Assembly: GCA_028641055.1 (NCBI GenBank)
Contig: CM054057.1
Coordinates: forward strand, 329,002,482 to 329,066,481
Source: Alopecurus myosuroides
Taxonomy: Eukaryota > Streptophyta > Magnoliopsida > Poales > Poaceae
DNA: 64,000 nt
Direction: 5' to 3'
This document shows positions 22,354-32,618 of this stretch, piece by piece. The first letter of the stretch is position 1, and every line of letters begins with the position of its first letter. The position numbers were made by a program, and so were the translations under genes. The notes below the pieces were generated by a model that was given only the letters and a program-made list of their open reading frames with translations, searched no databases and was not told the DNA's origin.

Positions 22354-25300
22354 TCAAGTAGAGGCAGCATTGTTCTCGGCGTTGGCCTTGGTGGCTTCAG
22401 CATCAGCGTTGGCCTTGGCAGCTTCAGCTTCAGCGCTGGCCTTAGCAGCATCAATCTCCGAGTTGGCGGCGTCAGTCGTAGCAGTTTCAGCTTCTGGATC
22501 GGTGGCAGCCTGTTCAGAGGTGGCCGTGGCCACCGAGGTGGAGGCCGCAGTCTGAGCGCGGAGTCGCGCCGTGTCGTCGAGAGCCGCATCTGATGAGGTG
22601 CCGAACTCGAGGGCCGCGGTGTCGATGGTCATCTCCACGCTCTCGGCCTCCTCTTCGCTGTCCGCAACGACCGCGGCCTTCCCCTTCCCGGTCTTGTAGC
22701 GCTCACTTTCGAAGCTGCTCAGGCCTTCAGACTCGGTGGCATCCTCGTCTTCATCCTCGTCGTCATCATCGCCCTCCACCTCCGTGTCGGGCTCGGTGAC
22801 ACCGTCGATGAAGCGCGCGGTGTCCGCGTATTGGGCGATCTCGTACGCAACCGACTGGCGGCGAGCCACGCAGTCGGGATCCGTCTCCCACTTTGATTTC
22901 TGCCTCATCTCGAGAATGACGTTAAGATCAAGGTTTTCATACCAGCTGCAGATGAACAGCACCAGCATGTCAGCACCGGCCCGAGCTCCAGATGCCCGCC
23001 ATTTCTTCAGCTCGGCCTTCACGCCAGTCAGCTTCTCGGCAAGCCCGCGGATGGTTGGTGGCGCAATCTCCCGCGGCCAGAACAGGTCATGGAGTTGGAA
23101 GGCAGTGCGCACCAGATCGGTGCCCACGCCCCTTAGGCGCTGGAGCTGGACCTGCATGGTTGTGATGTTGTCTTCAATTGACGCCTTGGTATCCATAGGA
23201 TCGCCCTTCTCGGTGCGAGCAGCTTGGGCCTTTGCCAGGGCAGGCTTGCAAGACGAGTTGAGGTCGGGGAAGATTTCTGAAAGAGCTATCAAAAAGATTA
23301 GAGACAGGGGCAGAATAGAGAAATGAGTCGAGCAGAAGAGAAGCAAAAGGGAAAAGTGAAGTGCAAAGAAGTGGGCACTTACTATTCAGGTCGTAGAGTA
23401 GCGCCTGCAGGTTGTTCTTCCATGACTCTTCGTCAGCAACATGCTTTTCTTCTACCTTCCGGAACTGCGCCAGCTGGAGCATGAGATCTGAGTTGCTCTC
23501 CTTCAGCGTCTCGCATTCCAGCTCGAGAGTCCTTTGCTTGGCCTTGGCTGCTGCTTCGATCTTCTTCTTCTCGGTCACTGCTTTATCTCTCTCGGTAGCT
23601 AGATCAACGGCTTTTTGGAGAGCAGTTCGCAGCTGGACCTGCAACGGTTCCATCTCGGAGAGGTGCCTCTTCTTGAATTCCACCTCAAGGCTTGCAATCT
23701 GCTGCTGCACCTCAGCAGGCTTGAGGCAGTCGAGATGTTCCTCGACAAACTTCTTATGGTCTTCTGTGAGAAGTAAAGCAAGGTCAGCAGAGTAGCCAAG
23801 ATGAAAGCAAGAAAGCAAGCCGAGAAGACATCAACTAACCTTCCATCTTCTTGATCGTGGCTTGGCCGCTCTCAACAAAGACGCGGCAGTTCTCATGATC
23901 CTCGGCCAGGGCCTTAAATTTGCCTGCAGAGAACGGTCGATTAGAGCAGAAAGCAAAAGCGGGCGTAAACACCAAACGCAGGAACCGCGTAGCTAAAAGC
24001 TTACTTTCGACTTCAGAGATCTTGAGGGCGCTATCCATGACCTCCTTCTCCGCCGCCTCGTCGGACTTGCGCTCCAATTCCAGGGCCTCGAGACCCCTCC
24101 TAGCGATGCTGTGGTTCCATAGCAGCCGCCGGTACAGGTTGGTTCTCTTCAGAAGGCTATTCTGAGAGGAAGAAAGAAAAAGAATCAGACAAAGTCGTGA
24201 AGATTCGACCCGAGAAGGCGGCAACTCGGTTGAGTACCCGACTACTCGGCCAGAATCTCGGGGACTGGGTGATGGATAAGAAGAAGGAGAAGAGTAGAAG
24301 AGAAGGAAAATGCAACTCGGGACGAATGAGCAAAGCTTACCGCGTAAGTCTGTTCAAGATCCTCTGCGGCCTTACGATGGACGAACAGCTTGGCGGCGAG
24401 CGTGCTCGTATTGGACGAGATAGTCATGGGTTTATAACCCATGTCCGCCTTGTTCCAGTCGACGCGCATGTGATCCAAATCGCCCAAAGGCAAGCCGTGC
24501 CAGTTCTTGTTGCCGAGGATGTCGCTGTTCCACTCAGCGTCAATAAATCCAACCCGGTCGATCATCTGCTCAAGGCCCGTGGACGTCACCTTGGCTTCCT
24601 GAACCTCGCGCGAGTAGATCGAGAGGGACCTGTCCTTATTCCTGGCTGGAGGCTTGGAGTCCACTGTCGTGGCCTGTTTGCCCCTCCCGATAGCAAGTTT
24701 CTTGTCGGCTAGGGTCATTGGGATGCTGTGCTGCTGGCTCATCTTTACCATGTAAGGTGGGAAGCTAGGTGGGTCTGGCAAGCTTGATCCAGCGGCTGCA
24801 TCAGCGGCCGCGCCGGAATCACCAATGGTGAGCTGCCGGCCTTGAGGCGGCGGCATCGTGGCAGCATCCCGCGCACCGCCACGCGAGGGATTCCTGCGGA
24901 CGGGGGCATCTGACTGGCCGACTTGCTTCTCGGCGACTCGCTTCTCGGCGGCCTTCTTCTCAGCAGTTATCTTTTCGGTGGCCTTCTGATCAGCGGCCTT
25001 CTTCTCGACTGCTTCCTGCTTGATCTTCACAACCGGCTTGGCCGGAGGGCTGGCAGCAGTTTTGGTCTTCTTCACCGGCGGGGACTTTGGCGCGGTGGAG
25101 GAAGTGCCCTGCTGGGTAGGCGGCGCCAAGGGCGTGCTACCCGGCGTAGCATCCGGCTGAGCGCTACCCTGCGCAGCGTCTGGCTGCGCGTGGCTCGGAG
25201 GGTCCTGCTCCATCTCATCAACGGTCTCAACCCGCTGCTCGGCAGCGGGGTCTTGCTGAGTGACGTCTTGTCCTTCTGTCAGCGGCTGGGCCGCGGAGTC

Positions 25301-27492
25301 GTCATGTTCAGCAGCGTTTGTTGCTGGCTGCTCTTGGTCTTCTTCATGCCGCTCAAGGGCGGCATCATCATGCTGCTCAAGATCTTGTTCTAAGTTCTCC
25401 TCGGCCGTGGTGGCCGGAGGAGAAGGTGGCCTCTCGTCGCGATCAGCATCCCGCGCTTCTTGTTCTGCGCGGGACTGCTGCTCCTGCTCGGTGTCGTGGG
25501 CGTCGGTGTCCAGGTACCGAGCGTCGTCGGAGTCGTCTCCTTTCACGGGAGAGGATGCACGTGCCCTGTCCCGTGCGGTGTCCTCGTCCTCCTCAGAGAG
25601 CTCGATGAGGTTGTCAACATCGATGGCGGTCTTCTTCTTGGGTTTGGTGGATGCGACGGCAGCACTAGCGTCCAAGGGGGCGCTGAAGAGAAGAAAGAAG
25701 TTTAGAAAAGGAAAAAGGACAGAAGAAATCGAGAAGCGGTCTCAGAACAAGGAGTTCAGGAAAAGCGGCAATAACAGTGCGCAACTCGGAAGAGAAGCAC
25801 ATACCCTGCACGGGAAGGGGGTAGCCGTCTTCCCTGCTTGACCTTCTTCACGGCTCTCTTGGTCTTCTTGGCGGCGGGTTCCTGAGCACCGCTGCCCGTC
25901 CGCTTCCGAGTATTGGGAGCGGCTACGCCGACTGGGTTGACGTCGAGGACATCCTCGACCTCCTCCTCCTCAGCATCAGCATCGGCGTCCTCTATAGAAT
26001 TGAGAAAGAGAAACCAGTTGAGAAACAGGAACAGATTGGGTTGCGCTACTCACAACCATAAAGATGAACTCAGTTACCTTCCTCGTCGTCCTCGGACCAG
26101 TCGCGGACGGACGCGTCAACATGGTGCTTATCCGTCTGAGAGGCATGAGGGATGTTGAGCTTGTCTGCGGTGTCGTAGGAGACCTCATCGTCCTCCTCTC
26201 GATCCCCTTCCCAGTTGTCCTCAAAGCGTTCCATGCTTTCTGCGAGCTGACGAGCAAGGACATGGAAAGTAGGCAAACATCACAGGTTAGTCGAGTAGCA
26301 TAAAGGCATCCTACTCGGCAAGGCGTGCAAACACAAAGCACAGTAAGCCTAGAGAGTACGGCTGAGTGTCCTACTGGGCAAGGCGTGCAAACAGAAAGCA
26401 CAGTAAGCCTAGAAAATACTGCTAAGTGCGCTATTCGGCAAGGTGTGTAAACACATAACACGTTAAGCCTAAGCAACTCTACTAAGTGCCCTACTCGGCG
26501 CGGAATACAGATACAAGGCACAGCAAGTTAAGAAGGCTATCTACTCGGAAGCTGCATACAGGAAACACGATGAGAAGTACTAACCCGCTTGATCTGTTTT
26601 GTGCGGCTGAACGGCACGAAGCCGTACTGCCAGTTGTCCTTGAGGCCAGTGCTCATGATGGAGCGCGCCCAGGTAGCGACGTCTGCGTTGCTGAGCTCGA
26701 ACGTTGTTGTCCGAGTGCAGTCGCGGGGGCCTCCCATGTAGCACATGAGATGGGCGCGGTGCTGGAGCGGCAGTACTCGCCTGGAGATCCAACAGGCGAT
26801 CGGGTCGTCGCTCTTGAGCCCTCTCGAGATCAGCTTGGCGAGGCGCTCGTCCATCTGCTTCAGGTCGTTGTCGAGGGACGGCTTGGACCGCCAGTTCTGC
26901 CCGGTGGGAGCTGCGTTGGTCCAGCTGGGTAGATTCATCCGGTCCTCCACCTTGGCTCCCTTCTCGGCGGGAATATTCTTCACGTAGAGGAAGGTCCTCT
27001 GCCACTTGCGGACAGAGTCCAACCCCTTGACGCGCGGGTGATTGGTTCCCCCGCGCTGCACCATCATGGCGCTGCCAGTCTCCGTCATCTCGCGGCTGGT
27101 GTCCGCGCCATCCTTCCTACCCTTACTCTGTTTCCGGAAAAAGAAGTATCTGGACCAGGTAGCCGTGGTGGGCCGCACGCCAAGGAATGCCTCGCATACC
27201 ACGGCGTGGTAGGAGAGCATGACAACGGCGTTCGGCGGGAGGTGATGTGGCTGGAGGCCATAGTGGTCGAGGAACTTCCGGAAGAAATTCGAGACCGGGA
27301 GCCCGAATCCTCGCGCGAAGTGCGCGAGGAAGACGACGTGCTCGCCCTCCTGCGGAGCCGGGACGAGCTCACCGTCAGGTTGCCGGCAGCGAACACCGGG
27401 AGGAACTCTCCGGGTATTCACGAGCCACTGGCAGTCCTCGGCGGTGACCTCAGATCCGGCCCAGCCGGCGCGAGCGTGTCATCGCGAGCCAT
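22354..27492 (-). CDS. Antisense eight-exon gene of the Tat element (Transposase_28-type N-terminus, long coiled coil)
   Basis: Minus-strand exons: 27421(or 27492)-26585, 26246-26078, 25991-25805, 25682-24341, 24161-24005, 23923-23840, 23763-23383 and 23276-22354. Every junction is GT-AG and all phases join without a stop, giving about 1359 codons. Exon 1 matches the 'putative gypsy type transposon' family (Pfam Transposase_28): VPAPQEGEHVVFLAHFARGFGL... and FLDHYGLQPHHLPPNAV. Exons 3-4 are acidic and Lys-rich (AKKTKRAVKKVK, a likely nuclear signal) with an AEKKAAEK repeat. Exons 5-7 are coiled coil; exon 8 has an acidic stretch and an Ala/Glu/Lys repeat tail. The start is uncertain: the ATG at 27492-27490 is out of frame with the conserved sequence by 1-2 nt, so the true start may be lost. 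Function is unknown; antisense genes of this kind are known in Tat elements (for example Grande). Confidence 0.82.
26311..26550 (-). repeat. 60-bp tandem repeat, about four copies, in intron 1 of the antisense gene
   Basis: Units beginning 'ctactcggcaaggcgtgcaa' and variants start at 26311, 26371, 26431 and 26491, an exact 60-bp period with increasing divergence. Each contains the 'actcgg' hexamer that also fills the LTR. It lies entirely in the 338-bp first intron. Confidence 0.85.
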
Positions 27493-27654
27493 GGCGGTGG
27501 AGGAGAGATTGGCTGAAAGAGTGAAGGAATTTGGGTGGAGGAGCTCGCAGCGGCGCGGTGAGATGCGCGGCGGCGAGATGCTCGGCGGCGGCGGAGAAAC
27601 GAGGGGACGAGGGGAAAGTTGGAGCGGAAGAAGAAGAAGGAGTCACCGAGGGGG

Positions 27655-27662
27655 TATTTATA
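27655..27662 (-). promoter_or_regulatory. TATA box of the antisense gene
   Basis: Minus-strand TATAAATA within 'gagcggtataaataccccc', about 165 bp upstream of the ATG at 27492. It sits in the non-coding stretch between the gene and the 3' LTR, so the antisense gene seems to have its own promoter independent of the LTR. Confidence 0.65.
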
Positions 27663-28164
27663 CCGCTCCCCGGGTTGCCGTTACGAATTGAGGTGGTGGG
27701 ATCGATCGTGGCAGAAAACGTGCGGCGTGGGATCTGTGGGCCGGTTAGAAACGCACACAGCGCGGAACGCGCGCGTAACGACCGCATTAGATCCCACGAC
27801 GAGATCGTGGGCAATCACTGCCTTTGATGGGACGTAACGGGCTAGTGGGCCCACTCCGTGAAAACTGGGCGCGTGGCCTGTCAGTTCCCGGGCACCGAGG
27901 CGTCGGGGTCGTGTCCGCCTGACACGTGCCCAGTTGCAGCGCGGAAAGCCGGATTGTGCTCTGCCACGCAGAGATTCCGTTTCAAGATTTCACCAAGTCA
28001 TTTTACTCGGCTACAGAGAAGAAAAGTGGCCCTATTCGGAAGAGAAGAAACAAAATCAAGGGCTACTCGGAGGTTTCACTCGGTATCCCAAGATTCCAGG
28101 GCAAGACTGTCAAGGTTGGTTTTTAAGCTGGCAGGGCCCAGTGAACGAATTCGCAGGACTCTAC

Positions 28165-28180
28165 CAGCTTCGGGGACTGC
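28165..28180 (+). other. Polypurine tract of the Tat element
   Basis: 'ccagcttcggggactgc' ends exactly at the first base of the 3' LTR. The G/A run is the expected second-strand primer site. It is not a pure purine run, but this form is typical of the lineage. Confidence 0.65.
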
Positions 28181-29045
28181 TGTCGGGGGGTTACCCCCGA
28201 GTAGGGTAAAGGCAAGTGCTAAAGGCAAGATCAGAAGGGATGTTTGGCCGAGTAGCCGGCTACCCGGCACTCGCTACCCGGTCGACTGCTACCCGGTCTT
28301 ACACCTAGACGGCCAGAAGGATGAATCAAGAGAGTTATGTTCCTCCGAATAGAAGAGCTGGTCCGAGTAGAAATGGCGGGAACCTACTCGGGTCAGAGGT
28401 CAAAGGAGCCGTTCTGACACCGAATCCCGCGTATCCCGGGTCCGTACTTGGCACTGTTCACAGCACTGTTCATCTGAGGACGGCGTGCCTGACAGCGACA
28501 GTGTGTCAGCAGGGCGTCGCAGGATAGGGAGGACCTACTCTGTGTTCGCCGCAGTGATAACAGACTGGACAATTGGTTTTGCCCAACGACTTTCCGCACC
28601 AGGACAAATCTAGAAGCCAAAGCTGTCCGCGGGAACTCGGAAGAAGGACGGTATGCACACAATGTCGACATCTGTTTGTATTTGGCTGTATCCGGCTGGG
28701 CACCGAGTATATAAGGTGCCCTGCCCCCTCCTGCGCGAGGGATCCTGGGACTGGTTCACATTCTTGACCTAGTTCCGCACGTAGAGAGAAGAAGTGGCTA
28801 CTCGGTAGCAAGAACATTTGTACTGTGGCTACTCGGTGAGACATCAAAATACAGAGAGAAAGGCAGGAGTAGGGGTTTTACCTCCTCACGAGGGCCCTGA
28901 ACCTGGGTAGATCGTGTTGTTTGCAGTGCATGTTTCATACTTCACGCGTCTACTCGTCGCGTGATCCCTCCCCGAGCGCCTCCAGCGTCCTTCGTCCCCA
29001 CATCATTAGCCATCCTATGGCATCTTCCGTGACACCACCACGACA
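28181..29045 (+). repeat. 3' LTR of the Tat element
   Basis: It is 865 bp and nearly identical to 13904-14754. It differs by about 11 substitutions, one extra G in the first G run, and a 13-bp tandem duplication near 28212 (the 'aaaggcaa' region). Confidence 0.93.
28708..28714 (+). promoter_or_regulatory. TATA box of the Tat 3' LTR
   Basis: TATATAA at the position equivalent to 14417. If active, it would drive read-out transcription into the flanking LINE remnant and toward the RING-finger gene at 30260. Confidence 0.65.
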
Positions 29046-29096
29046 AACGTACCAAATGAAATGACAACAAACTCGAACTACACAGCTTGCAAACGA

Positions 29097-29731
29097 TTAA
29101 AATGCTGCCACGAAGCCCGGCTGAAGAAATCCTGAGCAACCATCAGGGCCGTAAACACCCGGTAACCATGAGTTCATGAGTTCGCGCTGATCCTCGGGAA
29201 GAAGCAAAGCCCATTGCCGAATCTAGTGGGCCGCCAAAGAGAAAACCTGCAAAACGTTAACATTTGTGGCTCGATTAAAGACAATATTATTACGAGAACT
29301 CCAAATTGCCCAACACAACGCTGGGACTCCAATTCGAATTCTAGATTTAGTCTTTTTATCAACAACGTTTAACCAATTCCCGAACATATTCGTTATATTA
29401 GTAGGTGGTGTGATATTAAAAGTGGAAAACACAACTCGCCACACAATTCTAGCAAAAGGACATTCAATGAACAAATGCTCTATTGTCTCCTCCGAATCAC
29501 AAAAAGAACATTTTGTGCAACCCTGCCACTTCTTTTTAACAAGATTATCCTTCGTGAGCAAGACTTTATTACTCCCTCCGATCCATATTAATAGGTGCTG
29601 AAGTGGATATATTTAGACATATTTTATTGCTAGATACATCCACTTCAGGACCTATTAATATGGATCGGTGGGAGTACTTAGAAAACACATAAACACCTTA
29701 ATCTTTAAAAGAATTTTCAATTTCCATGAAT
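29097..29731 (-). pseudogene. LINE ORF2 C-terminus with zf-RVT domain
   Basis: Minus-strand reading gives WKLKILLKIKVFM..., then (after the MITE) LLTKDNLVKKKWQGC, then the zinc-binding signature CTKCSFCDSEETIEHLFIEC and WAIWSSRNNIVFN. This is the reverse-transcriptase zinc-binding domain that closes ORF2 of plant L1-like LINEs. A TAG at 29223-29225 interrupts the frame; the same frame then continues to a TAA at 29097-29099, the probable natural stop. The MITE at 29572-29674 breaks the coding sequence near its start. Confidence 0.75.
29572..29674. mobile_element. Stowaway (Tc1/mariner) MITE, 103 bp
   Basis: The inverted ends CTCCCTCCGATCCATATTAA and CTCCCACCGATCCATATTAA (read inward) are flanked by TA at 29570-29571 and 29675-29676. 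It sits inside the LINE ORF2 remnant, so it is younger than that insertion. Confidence 0.93.
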
Positions 29732-29740
29732 CTTGACTAC

Positions 29741-30259
29741 TTATCCTTCCTACAAATCTGTGAAGGTAGTTGTTTTTTGTAGTAGTGCTACTAGTACTAG
29801 TCTAATCACTTCTTGCTCTCCTTGATTCAGTAAATAGGAAATTATAGTGTCAAGAGATTCACGGATTTATCACAAGGTCATAGCGACATGCATCTTTCTT
29901 GCGTGTGATTAGAAGACTCGCTCAGGCAGCGGCGTGTTTGTTGGCCGGTAGTGATGTATGTATCCATGTGCATGCCGCGCCTCATCTCTTCCTTGTGATG
30001 AAAAAAAATAGTGCCTACTAGCACTGCGTTGGATGTATGTTGTGTGACTAGTCGTAACGTGCGTAGAACGGATTCAGTTTCTTTAATGGAACGACAGGAC
30101 AAAAACATAGGCTGATTCGAACACGGAGTCAGAATCCGAGATTGCTCCGTAGCTCGCCGGCCGCTTCTACAAATACAGCGCCCGTCTCTCCCAGCTGATC
30201 ATCGTGCACCTCGCCTTCGTAGATCCACTGCCCCGCCTCCGGTAGCTTGATCAGCTGAG
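29741..30259. other. Upstream region of the RING-finger gene
   Basis: This is unique-looking sequence between the LINE target duplication and the RING-H2 start codon. A TATA-like motif lies near 30168. No other gene is seen; minus-strand frames here have no recognisable motif. Confidence 0.5.
30168..30175 (+). promoter_or_regulatory. TATA-like element of the RING-H2 gene
   Basis: TACAAATA lies 85 bp before the start codon, followed by a C/T-rich leader ('cccgtctctcccag'), as is common in short grass leaders. Confidence 0.4.
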
Positions 30260-30862
30260 ATGGACGGCTCCGGCAACGACCATGCTTCCCCAATGACCAC
30301 CCACGAAGAGCAACATGTTCTAGACCAACCGACTGCGTTTCTTCTCTGCAATCTCGCCCTAATCTCCAGCACGAATATCGCAGTTACCGGTTACAGCGAT
30401 GAAGAGTATGGCGACAGCGACGGCGAGGGAGACACGATCGCGTATGGTGACGACAGCGACGGCGAAGGAGACATGATCGAGTATGGTGACGACGATGCCT
30501 ACAGGGACAGTGGCTTCGGTCCGGTCCCAGCGTCCAGCGAGGCCATCAAGGGGCTGGAGAAGGCGGCAGTGGAGGCGACGAGGGAGGCGGAGTGCGCGGT
30601 ATGCATGGAGAGTTTCAAGGAAGGTGACGAGATCAGGAAGATGCCGTGCTCCCATGGCTTCCACGAGAGTTGCATCTCCCAGTGGCTACGGGTAAACCGT
30701 GTCTGCCCGTGCTGCCGCTTCGCGCTAGACGCTGACGAGAAGTTGACACAGCATGGGTATGAGGACTATTTCGCTGCTATTGTTCATGGGGATCATCATG
30801 ATGATGATGGGAGGAGGAGGAAGAAGAAGAGGAGGAGGAGGAGAGGGGTTATATCTACCTGA
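30260..30862 (+). CDS. RING-H2 zinc-finger protein, probable E3 ubiquitin ligase
   Basis: This is a single-exon, 200-residue ORF. Residues 112-152 form a complete RING-H2: Cys112, Cys115, Cys130, His132, His135, Cys138, Cys149 and Cys152, with the usual spacing of 14 between the first pairs, the SHGFHESC core and a Trp (SQWL) that contacts E2 enzymes in this class. RING-H2 proteins transfer ubiquitin from an E2 to a substrate. The N-terminal third is acidic with a 12-13 residue imperfect duplication (YGDSDGEGDTIA / YGDDSDGEGDMIE, about residues 53-77). The C-terminus is a Lys/Arg run, a likely nuclear or nucleolar signal. There is no signal peptide or transmembrane segment, so it is not of the ATL type. 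GC-rich third positions and an undamaged frame contrast with the surrounding transposons. It is intact by sequence; whether it is expressed is unknown. Confidence 0.9.
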   Translation: MDGSGNDHASPMTTHEEQHVLDQPTAFLLCNLALISSTNIAVTGYSDEEYGDSDGEGDTIAYGDDSDGEGDMIEYGDDDAYRDSGFGPVPASSEAIKGLEKAAVEATREAECAVCMESFKEGDEIRKMPCSHGFHESCISQWLRVNRVCPCCRFALDADEKLTQHGYEDYFAAIVHGDHHDDDGRRRKKKRRRRRGVIST

Positions 30863-32284
30863 TGCAAATGTAAATTAGTGGAGTAGGTGGAAACAAAATG
30901 TGCTTGGCATGTACTACTGTAGAAAACTTACAAGACATTACTTAGATATATATATGAATATTTTCCCCATGATTTTTTTTTGTCATCTCGCTCACTTTTC
31001 TAAGTCTTTGGACCAGCATCTAACCATTTTCCATCTCATCTCAGTGTACGAATTAGCTACTAACTACGATTTTCACTAACTAATGTGCATATCTATTTTA
31101 GAGATTTTCAAGCAACTAAGAATTAGCACAAACAATATTTTACAGATGTAGACATATTTTTCCTATACTTTTATAGCTAGCATTGCAGATTGCATCCGAG
31201 AATTAGATACCTTAACTACTTTTGTTGCATACTACCATTGTCGACTTGCACTCAATTAATTCACGGGAAACAAAATCCAGGAATGTACCTAGCAGAGAAG
31301 CACATGATTGTACCTACTTCGTTGAATGTGACATGTGGAGAGTGACATTACATAAGCACCTTTTATTGCTAAAAATGAAAAATTGTAGGAAAGGTTTGGT
31401 GGGCAATTGAACCGATTTTCACCGTGGGTAGTTCTAGGTGCAGAAACAGAGTAGTCGTCTTTGCGACTACGCAGTAGAAGGGACTGTCAGTTGCATGAAC
31501 AGTGTTATAAATAACATAAGTACTCTGATTGATTTATGTTGATTCTACAAATTTAGTTTTTTTTTTTTACTATCCCCGATCGATCATCTCAAGACTGCAC
31601 AAAATATTTTGGGCCATTTTCTCCACTTGTGACTGAATGGGTCCAAGATTGAGACTTTTCTCCATCGTTTACCACCAGGCGCAATGTGTTGTCAAAGTCT
31701 CGATTTGGCATGGTTACTCTTTTTGGCCGCTTTTGCATGCATGCGGGGTTTCTTTTTTTGGCTGCTTGCATTTTTTTCCTTTGATCTTGTCCGCTTCCCT
31801 GATCAGCAATCCCTGCAAAATCGGACTAGACGGTCTTGCAAACAGCAAACACTTCCTTTTGAAAACTCGAGGACACGTGTTGCTATCCCACGATGAGAAA
31901 TATCACTGCATTGCATGCATATATTCTTGGTTCTTTATTTTGCCAACAGATTCACTGAAATATTCCAAGAGAAAATATTGCAAGTACACATTTTATGAGC
32001 ATCTGTACATCTAATGTTTGTACAACTGTGAGATGCTTCAAAACAACATGATAGCATGCCTTTTTAAGAGTAAAATAAACATTGTAAGATTTATTTAAAA
32101 ATTATTTGTTTGTAAAAACAAACAAATGAACCGTTTGCGGTTTGCCGAGAAAAAAACTTCTGGAAAGAAGAAGAAAATAATTTGCGCATCGCTACATTCA
32201 TAGAGAAAAGAGTGCCAATTTTATGTACGCACCCAATTGGGGCCCCAATCCATCGACACAAAGGCAAAACTATCTAGGGAAGAG
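30863..32284. other. Intergenic region downstream of the RING-H2 gene
   Basis: No gene, LTR end or inverted-repeat element could be recognised in about 1.4 kb of A/T-rich sequence. The first 150 bp probably holds the 3' UTR and poly(A) signals of the RING-H2 gene. Short open frames (for example 31637-32014) lack any family signature. Confidence 0.5.
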
Positions 32285-32618
32285 ACAAATGGAGCGTCGA
32301 TGCACTTGTTAGGACCGACCTCCTAGGATTGAGCCAGAGTGTCTCTAAAGCATGGCAACATCCAGCCTCATGTCGTCAAAGATTCATCGTTTTTTTTTTG
32401 CCTACGGGTAGGCTCTTCTCTCCAGAGAGCATGATCAAGAATGAGATCCCTTTCTCCAGCACTGAGGGTGTAACCTACTCTGGCTTTATTGCCACTATAA
32501 ATAATGCATCGCTCGTAGCCGGTGAGCAGGTTGTGTGCTTGTGGATCACACCCATGAGAGGACCTGTCAGAAAACCTGACATAAAGAGGAATACTTTCTC
32601 AGTTGATGGTTCATCATT

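Larger units (their letters stand above)
13904..29045 (+). mobile_element. Complete Tat-type Ty3/gypsy LTR retrotransposon (15.1 kb)
   Basis: The two LTRs (13904-14754 and 28181-29045) start TGTCGGGGG and end ACGACA. The flanks are AACGT on both sides (13899-13903 and 29046-29050). The order is LTR, primer-binding site, gag, protease, RT, RNase H, integrase, a non-coding spacer, a long antisense spliced gene, polypurine tract, LTR. Integrase downstream of RNase H makes it Ty3/gypsy. The lack of a chromodomain, the second RNase-H-like domain and the antisense gene point to the Tat lineage (RIRE2/Grande type). By hand count the LTRs differ at about 11 positions plus a 13-bp duplication, roughly 1.3%, so insertion was recent even though gag-pol is dead. 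Confidence 0.92.
13791..29731 (-). mobile_element. 5'-truncated LINE (minus strand), split by a Tat element and a MITE
   Basis: The minus-strand poly(A) tail appears as the T run at 13791-13798, and the truncated 5' end is at 29731. The sequence 'cttgactac' occurs immediately outside both ends (13782-13790 and 29732-29740), giving a 9-bp (up to 11-bp) target-site duplication. The LINE is interrupted by the gypsy element 13904-29045 (duplication AACGT) and the Stowaway MITE 29572-29674. Without them only about 0.7 kb of LINE remains, covering the C-terminal zf-RVT domain and the 3' UTR. Insertion order is therefore LINE first, then the other two. Confidence 0.8.

Noticed and set aside
26311..26550. 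CRISPR array
   Set aside because: Units are contiguous with no unique spacers and lie in a plant retrotransposon intron; this is a minisatellite.
27038..27691. 217-aa plus-strand open frame
   Set aside because: Complementary to exon 1 of the antisense gene, whose minus-strand translation matches a known family; the plus frame matches nothing recognised.
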